A stretch of 5,166 bases of DNA from Bifidobacteriaceae bacterium (GTDB lineage: Bacteria > Actinomycetota > Actinomycetes > Actinomycetales > WQXJ01), in NCBI GenBank assembly GCA_031276585.1, contig JAISMT010000006.1:1-5166 (forward strand), read 5' to 3'. Positions 1 through 5,166 of this stretch are shown here, piece by piece. A program made the translations under genes and the position numbers. The number at the start of each line of letters is the position of its first letter. The stretch's first letter is position 1. A model generated the notes under the pieces. It was not told the DNA's origin, searched no databases, and saw only the letters and a program-made list of their open reading frames with translations.

Positions 1-21
1 AACGTGGTTATTCACCACATT
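1..21 (-). other. Small inverted repeat after gluB, possible attenuating hairpin
   Basis: Seven bases after the gluB TGA the transcript can form a five-base-pair stem GTGGT/ACCAC around a five-base loop (4-18), with two further pairs beyond one mismatch. In binding-protein operons a hairpin here can reduce transcription or protect the upstream mRNA. The window ends before any T-run could be seen, and the stem is short, so this is tentative. Confidence 0.25.
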
Positions 22-27
22 CCTATG

Positions 28-885
28 TCAGCCGCAAGTATCCAGAGTGGGGTGCGGCTCGTTGAACTCAGCGTTAGGTTTATAGCTGCCCAGGTTTTCA
101 GAAAGCGCTTTAGACCACTTGCCGTCATCGAACATTTTGGTGAGAGCCTTGTTCACGTTTTCACAGGTCACTTTGGGCTTTTCTTTGGGTAGACCGATGC
201 CGTAATACTCTTCCGAGAAGGGTTTGCCCACCAGTTTCACCTGATCCTTATAGGCGTCTTGAGCGGCAAAGCCGGCCAGGATGGAATCGTCGGTGGTGAG
301 GGCGTCAATCTGGCCACTCACCAGAGCATCCATGCATTCGGAGTAGGTTTGGCGTTCCACCAGGTCTACACCTTTGGAGTACTCCTCCTTAATCCGAGCC
401 GCTGGGGTGGACCCTTGCACGGAGCAGAGCCGCTTCCCGTCCAGGGAGTCCGGTCCGGTGATGTCGCTGTTGTCTTTGGTTACTAGCAGATCTTGGCCGG
501 CCACCAAATAGGGGCCAGCGAAAGCCACCCGCTGTTTGCGGTCATCCGTAATGGAATAGGTGGCCACAATCAAATCCACTTCACCGGTTTCCAACATGGT
601 TTCCCGGTTAGCGGAGATGGATTCTTTCCATTCAATGGCATCCTCGCCAAAGCCGGCCTCGGCGGCCACATATTTGGCTACCTCAATATCGAAGCCTTTA
701 GGGGTGTTACCGTCCATGACGCCTAGACCGGGCTGATCGTATTTGATGCCAATGGTGATCTTGCCGCCACCTTTGTCATCTCCACTGGTTGTACTTCCGC
801 CGGTGTCTTTTTTGCTGCCACCGCAGCCCGCTGTTACCAGGGCCAGACAGCTTAGTAGGGTCACTATTTTGATTGTTTTCTTCAT
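28..885 (-). CDS. gluB: Glutamate ABC transporter substrate-binding lipoprotein GluB
   Basis: 285 residues, family 3 extracellular solute-binding protein that captures glutamate outside the membrane and delivers it to the permease. The N-terminus is a lipoprotein signal: MKKTIKI, a hydrophobic core, then LVTAGC with the lipidated Cys at 21. Residues 22-41 are a Gly/Ser/Asp/Lys-rich linker. The mature lobe begins ITIGIKYDQPGLG and keeps family landmarks: RETMLETGEVDLI 94-106, R116 before FAGPYL 122-127, CSVQGSTPA 154-162, DALTTD 194-199 and EEYYGIGL 225-232. R116 and D199 align by eye with the ligand-binding Arg and Asp of GlnH-type proteins. C154 and C184 match a Cys pair also present in corynebacterial GluB; C241 and C284 form a possible extra pair. 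The sequence resembles corynebacterial GluB throughout, and the 13-base gap to gluA indicates one operon. Glutamate specificity is inferred from this similarity. Confidence 0.92.
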   Translation of the reverse strand: MKKTIKIVTLLSCLALVTAGCGGSKKDTGGSTTSGDDKGGGKITIGIKYDQPGLGVMDGNTPKGFDIEVAKYVAAEAGFGEDAIEWKESISANRETMLETGEVDLIVATYSITDDRKQRVAFAGPYLVAGQDLLVTKDNSDITGPDSLDGKRLCSVQGSTPAARIKEEYSKGVDLVERQTYSECMDALVSGQIDALTTDDSILAGFAAQDAYKDQVKLVGKPFSEEYYGIGLPKEKPKVTCENVNKALTKMFDDGKWSKALSENLGSYKPNAEFNEPHPTLDTCG

Positions 886-890
886 TTTTT

Positions 891-896
891 CTCCTT
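891..896 (-). promoter_or_regulatory. Ribosome binding site of gluB
   Basis: AAGGAG stands five bases before the gluB ATG at 885, within the 13-base gap after the gluA TAG. It is a strong Shine-Dalgarno site, in contrast to gluA, which has none. This fits the need for more binding protein than ATPase. Confidence 0.75.
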
Positions 897-898
897 GC

Positions 899-1675
899 CT
901 AGTGGACCAGAATTTTGTCTAAGAAATCTTTGGCCCGGTCGGTTTGCGGGTGGGTAAAGAAGGTGTCCGGGGTGGCTTGTTCCAGGATTTGGCCGTCACT
1001 CATGAACACCACCCGGTGGGCGGCTTTACGCGCGAACCCCATCTCATGGGTTACCACCACCATGGTCATACCTTCGCGCGCCAAGTCCACCATCACATCT
1101 AGCACTTCGTTGATCATTTCAGGATCTAGGGCGCTGGTGGGCTCGTCAAACAGCATGATTTTTGGTTCCATGGCCAAAGCCCGGGCAATGGCGACCCGTT
1201 GTTGTTGGCCACCAGATAGTTGAGCCGGCAGCTTTTGAGCTTGGTCAGCTACGCCCACTCGGGTCAAGAGGCGCATGGCTTTGGCTTCCGCTTCTTCTTT
1301 GGATAAACCCCGGACTTTGCGGGGCCCTAAGGTCACGTTGTGCAGCACGGTTTTGTGAGCAAATAGGTTGAAAGATTGGAACACCATGCCCACATCCGCT
1401 CGCAAGCGGGCTAAGGCTTTGCCTTCTTGGGGGAGCGGAGCGCCATCAATCAAGATGGTGCCGGAATTAATAGGCTCTAAACGGTTGATGGCGCGGCAGA
1501 GCGTGGACTTTCCGGATCCAGAAGGGCCAATTACTACGACTACCTCGCCGCGGCTAACTTCTAAATTAATGTCATTTAGAACATGAAGCTGGCCGAAGTA
1601 TTTGTTGACCCCTTGCAGTGAGGCTACTGCAGTGCCGCCTTCGGCTGGGACGGGTCCGTCCGGGCTAATCCTCAT
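899..1675 (-). CDS. gluA: Glutamate ABC transporter ATP-binding protein GluA
   Basis: 258 residues, a full-length polar amino acid ABC ATPase that hydrolyses ATP on the inner face of the membrane to drive glutamate import with the GluC/GluD permeases and the GluB binding protein. All nucleotide-site motifs are present: Walker [10 protein letters not shown] 50-58, Q-loop Q100, signature LSGGQQQR 153-160, Walker B IMLFDE 173-178, D-loop SALD 181-184, switch H210. The sequence is strikingly like corynebacterial GluA (for example [15 protein letters not shown] and the C-terminal DRAKDFL.KIL.H), so the symbol is given with good confidence; glutamine or another acidic or polar amino acid remains possible. 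The ATG at 1675 is the only plausible start: no in-frame GTG or TTG precedes the conserved core. It gives about 17 extra, Pro/Gly-rich residues before the usual family start. There is no Shine-Dalgarno sequence. The stop is 13 bases before gluB. Confidence 0.93.
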   Translation of the reverse strand: MRISPDGPVPAEGGTAVASLQGVNKYFGQLHVLNDINLEVSRGEVVVVIGPSGSGKSTLCRAINRLEPINSGTILIDGAPLPQEGKALARLRADVGMVFQSFNLFAHKTVLHNVTLGPRKVRGLSKEEAEAKAMRLLTRVGVADQAQKLPAQLSGGQQQRVAIARALAMEPKIMLFDEPTSALDPEMINEVLDVMVDLAREGMTMVVVTHEMGFARKAAHRVVFMSDGQILEQATPDTFFTHPQTDRAKDFLDKILVH

Positions 1676-1680
1676 GGAAC

Positions 1681-1711
1681 AGTATAGGCATGGTCATTGA
1701 CTCGTGGTCAA
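1681..1711 (-). promoter_or_regulatory. Candidate leaderless promoter of gluA
   Basis: Reading the minus strand, TTGACC (1711-1706) could be the -35 and TATACT (1686-1681) the -10. The spacer of 19 bases is longer than the usual 17, so the -35 is the weak part. The -10 matches TAnnnT and ends only five bases before the gluA ATG. A start site six to seven bases downstream would fall on or beside the A of the ATG. No Shine-Dalgarno sequence precedes this ATG, which fits a leaderless transcript, a common arrangement in Actinobacteria. Confidence 0.5.
1697..1711. promoter_or_regulatory. Candidate operator: inverted repeat TTGAC-N5-GTCAA
   Basis: A perfect five-base inverted repeat around a five-base centre overlaps the proposed -35 and the adjacent spacer. 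A direct repeat TGACCA also occurs twice on the minus strand (1710-1705 and 1696-1691). The placement would let a bound dimer block polymerase. It does not match the AmtR or GlnR box patterns as I know them, so no regulator is named. A repeat this short can arise by chance. Confidence 0.3.
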
Positions 1712-1747
1712 AGCGAATGCCCTAGCTGAACTCACTTTACCTGCGCT

Positions 1748-4537
1748 TTAGGAAATCTGGCGGCGTTGCCGACTGGCTTGTTCCTGAGATTGGAAAGCCC
1801 GGAAACGCGGCAGAAACTTATCCCACTCAATGGCGTGGGCATCAATTTCGGGTCCGTCAATGCAAGCGTGCAACCGAACCTCGCGGCCGTCTTGGATTAC
1901 CGGAACCATACAGGCACCGCACATGCCGGTGGCGTCTACCATAATCGAGTTTAAAGACGCCACCGTGGGGGTACCGTAAGGGCGGGTCACCTCGGCTACC
2001 GCTCGCATCATTAGAGGCGGGCCGATGCCGATCACTTCCGCAATCTGCCGGGGTGCGGTACCAGCCGCTTGGGCTTGCAACATGGCCTCCAATGGTGTGG
2101 TGACAAAGCCTTTCACGCCATGAGAGCCGTCATTAGTGGTGTAAACCACGTCCAGCTGCTCGCCGAATTCTTGGGCCAGTTGATCCACTCGTTCCCCAGG
2201 CCCCACCCAGAACATCAGGTCCCGGCTGCGGAAGCCCAAGATCAAAGTGACATGATGGCCCAACCGCAAATGTTCCCGCGCTATGGGGTAGACCGGTGGT
2301 AACCCTAGACCCCCGGCGGTGAACACCACGGTTTGGTTAGGGCCATAGGAATGCAGCTTCGAAGGGCGGCCTAAAGGACCAGCCACACCACCCAAGCGGG
2401 CCCCCACCGGTAAAGCATTCATCACGTGGGAGGTGACACCCACATCCTGCACCACTAAGGTCACGGTTTGGGCGGCGGCGTCCCAATCCGCCAAGGTTAA
2501 AGGAATCAGTTCACCGCCGGGCTGTTCCACCAACACTCGCACAAACTGGCCTGCTTGGGCTGCCGCTGCCACGGCCGGGGAATGGATAGTGAACTCTTCA
2601 ATTCCGGGGCTCAAAAAGCGTTTAGCTTGGATTACCGGTGCTTGAGCTGCGGCCTCGGTATACGCCCAAGCTCGCTCCACCAGGCTTTGCACCGCTTGGG
2701 GTGGTTCAGCGGCCGCCAAAGCCAAGATTTCGCGGGCAGCGGACTGTCCATCCCCGGCCGCCATGATGGCAGTGGAACCACCGCGAGCGGCATCGCCCCC
2801 CGAATAAACCCCCGCCAAAGTGGTTTCTTGCGTACCGGCCTCCCGCACGTTGATGGTGCCCCAACGGGAAACCTCCAGGCGGGGCTCGGAATCTTTGATG
2901 ATGGGGTTAGCGGCGTTACCCAGGGCCATGATCACCAGGTCTACCGGTTGGTTCTGTAGTTCGCCTGTGGGCTGGGGGCGGCGCCGCCCGGAAGCATCCG
3001 GTTCGCCTAGTTCCATTACCGCCACGGTGGCAGAATGCACCGCTCCAGTTTCCGGGTCACCCAAGAACTCAGTGGGGGAGCGTAACTCATCTAAAGCAAT
3101 GCCTTCCTCCAAAGCGTGTTCCAGTTCTTCAACCCGGGCGGGCATCTCGGCTTTGGTGCGGCGGTAAGTGATGGTCACTTGGCCCCCTAGACGGCGCGCG
3201 GTGCGGGCCGCATCCATGGCCGTATTACCGCCGCCTATCACCATGACCCGTTTACCAGCCACCGCTGGCAGAGGTGTCTCAGTGTCCTCCCGGTGGGCTC
3301 CCATAAGGTTCACCCGGGTCAAAAACTCGTTAGCGGACATCACGCCTAAAAGGTGTTCACCGGGTACTCCCATGAACTTAGGTAAGCCAGCACCGGTACC
3401 CACAAAGATGCGAGCAAAACCCGCATTTTGAAGGTCCGCCAGAGTGGCAGTTTTACCCACCACAAAGTTGGTGACAAACCGGCCCCCCAACAAGCGAATC
3501 TTCTCTACTACATCGTCTATCAACTGGTTAGGCAGCCGGAACTCGGGAATACCGTAACGCAACACTCCACCCAACTCGTGGAAGGCTTCAAACACCGTGA
3601 CCGGGAAGCCTTGTACGGCTAGCAGATAAGCACTGATTAGCCCAGAGGGACCTGAGCCCACCACCGCGACCGGGGGGCGTTGTGCCACTTGCCAAGGGTC
3701 CGGCCGTCCGGCAAAGCTTTCCGCCACGTTGGGGTGAACTATTTTGTCCCGCTCCGCTAGAAACCATTCCAACTGTCCAATAGACATAGGCAGCTTATGC
3801 AGACATACGCCCTGACACTGCAACTCTTGGGGACAAACCCGGCCCGTCACATTGGGTAATGGGTTTGATTCCTGCAGCATCTCCAGGGCGGCATCAAAAC
3901 GGCCCTCAGCAATCAACTCGAACATGCGGGGACTGTGAATGCGTACCGGGCAGCCTCCAATGGGTGGAGCGCTCGGCTGCAAAAACTTGCCTAACTCACA
4001 CGGTGATTCCGCACATTGCTTATCTCTTAGTGCCTCCAACCAGACCAACAACTCCACCTGACGTAGGCTCAACCCCAAAGACATGTACCCCAAATAGCCT
4101 TGGTTCACTAGGTCAAAATCCGCTGCCCGGGCTTCCGGGGGCCGAATATAGGGCGGAATGGCATTACCAGCGGGCCAGTCTTGCGGCAGCCCGGCAAACA
4201 TGGGGAACTGGTCTTGCAAATGGGTTTCCAAAGCGCGGATAAATAGGCGTTTCTTGCCTACCGGCAGGTTCCATAAGAAGCGCATCACCAGCCGGGAAGC
4301 AGCGTTGTCTTGTTCCAACAGGGACCACAAGTGCAACGTGAACTCCCGGGAGAGTTCCGGGCCTTGAAACTCAGCGGCCACCACCGCCACGCCCTCGGCA
4401 ATAAACAAGTCCCGGAACACGCGCGGTTGAGCCGCCAACCGCCGTTCCAAAACCGCTAAACCGGCAGGGTGGCTGGCGGGAGAGGCTTCCGGTGCCGTGC
4501 CAGGGCTGGAAGGTGCTGCTAATGGTGACGGGTTCAT
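1748..4537 (-). CDS. NfnB-NfnA fusion: NAD(P)H/ferredoxin oxidoreductase flavoprotein with N-terminal extension
   Basis: 929 residues. Residues 1-25 are Pro/Ala-rich; 26-170 are mostly helical and unrecognised. Residues 175-260 form the Fe-S domain of the GltD/NfnB/DPYD family (GGCPV at 194-198, RVCPQELQC at 233-241, C245, SIGQLEWF with E257). FAD dinucleotide-binding fold GSGPSG is at 294-299; NAD(P) fold GGGNTAMDA at 435-443 is followed by YRR 458-460, typical of NADPH binding; SGGDAA at 579-584 closes the FAD site. After a linker (about 605-632) comes a PyrK/NfnA-like flavodoxin-reductase part with IPLT 678-681, GGLGLPPVYPIA 742-753, and [2Fe-2S] motif D868, C873, C876, C892. NfnA and NfnB are normally two proteins of about 30 and 50 kDa that couple NADH, NADPH and ferredoxin by flavin-based electron bifurcation in the cytoplasm. 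Here they are one chain, translationally coupled to a ferredoxin-domain protein. The outer [4Fe-4S] motif is atypical (C175, C180, then an insertion). Glutamate synthase small subunit is the likely automatic misannotation. Domain assignment is strong; bifurcation itself is inferred. Confidence 0.88.
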   Translation of the reverse strand: MNPSPLAAPSSPGTAPEASPASHPAGLAVLERRLAAQPRVFRDLFIAEGVAVVAAEFQGPELSREFTLHLWSLLEQDNAASRLVMRFLWNLPVGKKRLFIRALETHLQDQFPMFAGLPQDWPAGNAIPPYIRPPEARAADFDLVNQGYLGYMSLGLSLRQVELLVWLEALRDKQCAESPCELGKFLQPSAPPIGGCPVRIHSPRMFELIAEGRFDAALEMLQESNPLPNVTGRVCPQELQCQGVCLHKLPMSIGQLEWFLAERDKIVHPNVAESFAGRPDPWQVAQRPPVAVVGSGPSGLISAYLLAVQGFPVTVFEAFHELGGVLRYGIPEFRLPNQLIDDVVEKIRLLGGRFVTNFVVGKTATLADLQNAGFARIFVGTGAGLPKFMGVPGEHLLGVMSANEFLTRVNLMGAHREDTETPLPAVAGKRVMVIGGGNTAMDAARTARRLGGQVTITYRRTKAEMPARVEELEHALEEGIALDELRSPTEFLGDPETGAVHSATVAVMELGEPDASGRRRPQPTGELQNQPVDLVIMALGNAANPIIKDSEPRLEVSRWGTINVREAGTQETTLAGVYSGGDAARGGSTAIMAAGDGQSAAREILALAAAEPPQAVQSLVERAWAYTEAAAQAPVIQAKRFLSPGIEEFTIHSPAVAAAAQAGQFVRVLVEQPGGELIPLTLADWDAAAQTVTLVVQDVGVTSHVMNALPVGARLGGVAGPLGRPSKLHSYGPNQTVVFTAGGLGLPPVYPIAREHLRLGHHVTLILGFRSRDLMFWVGPGERVDQLAQEFGEQLDVVYTTNDGSHGVKGFVTTPLEAMLQAQAAGTAPRQIAEVIGIGPPLMMRAVAEVTRPYGTPTVASLNSIMVDATGMCGACMVPVIQDGREVRLHACIDGPEIDAHAIEWDKFLPRFRAFQSQEQASRQRRQIS

Positions 4538-5166
4538 CGGATGATCTCCGCATCACAATTGGCCCGCACCCGCGATATGCGCCTCGCCAATTCGGGGGTT
4601 ACCTCAAAGCCGTCCAGGGCGCCCGCCCGCATGCGTCCCACCACTTGCGCGACGCCATCGACCACTATGGTGGCTTTCTCAAAGAGTTGTGGCAGCTCCT
4701 GGTAGCAGGTCCCGCAATCGTTACACAGCGGTTCATCCGCTGGGTCCAACCAAATCGGTTTGCCGCCGTTATCTGCGCTGTTGGCTGCTCCCGCTGCTCC
4801 GGGAGTACCAGCCCCAGCGGCCGCGCTGGCCGCCCCCGCTAACGCCGCGCCCGGGCCGCCTAATCCGCCCAGCCCGGGTAAAACCGGGGCATTGGCGGAA
4901 CTCGCTAATTCCGCCATGGTTTGCGCTAATTGGTCCAAGAAATCTTCACGGGCGTCTACCGCCTGGTGGTATTGCTCCAACAATTGGTCCACCTCGGCCC
5001 GGTGGGCAGCGTCTAAGCGGGCTTGGTGCACGCCGCTCAAGAACTGCAGCGTGCGCCAATAGTGCAGGCGGTCTTCCACTAAAGCCACAATTCCCGAACC
5101 GCAAGCCACCTGGATGAGCTCCCGGTGTTTACCCGTGGCCCAAATGAACGGTGTTTTGCCGGCCCG
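4534..5166 (-). CDS. C-terminal part of a probable 2-oxoacid:ferredoxin oxidoreductase with tethered ferredoxin-like domain (5' end outside window)
   Basis: The frame is open from the right edge to a TGA at 4534, giving 210 residues with no stop. A GTG at 5109 is in frame but is probably an internal Val, because the protein-like sequence continues upstream of it (PFIWATGKHRELIQ). Order seen: a short segment ending RLHYWRTLQFLSG, which resembles the region after the TPP domain in fused 2-oxoacid:acceptor oxidoreductases; a charged helical, possibly coiled-coil stretch; a linker of about 48 residues almost all Ala, Gly, Pro and Ser; then a ferredoxin-like domain with CNDCGTC (window residues 148, 151, 154) and a distant Cys 204 in VRANCDAEII. 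That Cys layout suits one [4Fe-4S] or [3Fe-4S] cluster and recalls the C-terminal ferredoxin domain of pyruvate synthase-type fusions. Known for the family: CoA-dependent oxidative decarboxylation of a 2-oxoacid, with electrons passed to Fe-S clusters in the cytoplasm. The catalytic TPP part is not visible, so substrate and family are inferred. The ferredoxin-like domain is the secure part. Confidence 0.62.
   Translation of the reverse strand, partial: RAGKTPFIWATGKHRELIQVACGSGIVALVEDRLHYWRTLQFLSGVHQARLDAAHRAEVDQLLEQYHQAVDAREDFLDQLAQTMAELASSANAPVLPGLGGLGGPGAALAGAASAAAGAGTPGAAGAANSADNGGKPIWLDPADEPLCNDCGTCYQELPQLFEKATIVVDGVAQVVGRMRAGALDGFEVTPELARRISRVRANCDAEIIR
4546..4549 (-). promoter_or_regulatory. 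Ribosome binding site of the Nfn-like fusion gene
   Basis: GGAG lies eight bases before the ATG at 4537, inside the last codons of the upstream gene. Together with the four-base ATGA overlap between that gene's TGA and this ATG, it supports the chosen start and points to translational coupling. Confidence 0.6.
4759..4902 (-). other. Low-complexity Ala/Gly/Pro linker-coding tract
   Basis: This in-frame stretch encodes about 48 residues drawn almost wholly from Ala, Gly, Pro, Ser, Leu and Asn, without the hydrophobic pattern of a folded domain. It separates the helical segment from the C-terminal ferredoxin-like domain. Composition and position suggest a flexible tether, like the swinging-arm linkers of 2-oxoacid dehydrogenase E2 proteins. 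The DNA is GC-rich with repeated GCN/GGN codons, so its length may vary between strains; that is inference. Confidence 0.6.

Larger units (their letters stand above)
1676..1747 (-). other. Intergenic spacer between the Nfn-like gene and gluA
   Basis: This is the only sizeable non-coding stretch in the window, 72 bases. It carries a candidate gluA promoter and an inverted repeat. No GC-rich hairpin followed by a T-run is visible after the upstream TAA. The only long-range pairing seen is AAAGCG at the upstream stop with CGCTTT about 28 bases later, which is too weak and too open to call a terminator. Confidence 0.6.

Noticed and set aside
1697..1725. Divergent plus-strand promoter from TTGACT
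   Set aside because: No acceptable -10 hexamer follows at 16-18 bases, and there is no plus-strand gene for it to serve.
1711..1750. Intrinsic terminator after the Nfn-like gene
   Set aside because: The AAAGCG/CGCTTT pairing has a loop of about 28 bases and no following run of T, so it does not meet the usual pattern.
2555..2959. Plus-strand open frame of 134 codons
   Set aside because: It lies wholly antisense to the Nfn-like coding region, has no recognisable domain, and is explained by GC-rich codon bias on the opposite strand.
1748..4537. Glutamate synthase small subunit (GltD), suggested by the GltD-like domain and the neighbouring glutamate transporter
   Set aside because: No large GltB subunit is adjacent, the chain continues into an NfnA/PyrK-like reductase with a [2Fe-2S] motif, and it is coupled to a ferredoxin-domain gene. 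The Nfn-type reading explains the whole protein.
4534..5109. A complete small 191-residue protein starting at the GTG at 5109
   Set aside because: The frame stays open to the window edge and the upstream residues (PFIWATGKHRELIQ) look like continuous protein, so the GTG is most likely an internal Val codon of a longer gene.
4689..5117. Plus-strand open frame of 142 codons
   Set aside because: It is antisense to the linker and ferredoxin-domain gene. Its Pro/Arg-rich product mirrors the Ala/Gly-rich sense strand, and no domain is seen.

Overview
The window suggests an actinobacterium with an anaerobic or fermentative lifestyle, perhaps near Actinomycetaceae (low confidence at family level). 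The reasons are a gluAB-type glutamate ABC transporter close in sequence to corynebacterial GluA and GluB, moderately high GC, an apparently leaderless promoter, and ferredoxin-linked redox enzymes. All four genes lie on the minus strand, so reading order runs from base 5166 down to base 1. Apart from a 72-base spacer at 1676-1747, almost all the DNA is coding.

Upstream half, redox module (5166-1748). A gene that enters from beyond the right edge ends in a ferredoxin-like domain with one Fe-S cluster, tethered by a long Ala/Gly/Pro-rich linker. It looks like the C-terminus of a fused 2-oxoacid:ferredoxin oxidoreductase. Its stop overlaps (ATGA) the start of a 929-residue flavoprotein. That protein joins both subunits of the electron-bifurcating transhydrogenase Nfn in one chain: a GltD/NfnB-like part followed by a PyrK/NfnA-like part, behind about 170 unrecognised residues. 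The Cys set for the proximal [4Fe-4S] cluster is intact. The motif for the outer, ferredoxin-facing cluster is one Cys short and carries an insertion. The pair could carry electrons from 2-oxoacid oxidation through a tethered ferredoxin to NAD(P)+ with no free ferredoxin.

Spacer (1676-1747). It holds a candidate promoter whose -10 lies five bases before the gluA ATG, with no Shine-Dalgarno sequence, which suggests a leaderless mRNA. A TTGAC-N5-GTCAA inverted repeat overlaps the -35 region. I see no convincing intrinsic terminator after the flavoprotein gene.

Downstream half, glutamate uptake (1675-28). gluA (ATPase) and gluB (lipoprotein binding protein) are 13 bases apart. The permease genes gluC and gluD are expected beyond base 1. 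A small inverted repeat lies just after the gluB stop, at the window edge.

The transporter and redox modules are probably separate transcription units that happen to be adjacent; a link through 2-oxoglutarate/glutamate metabolism is speculation.
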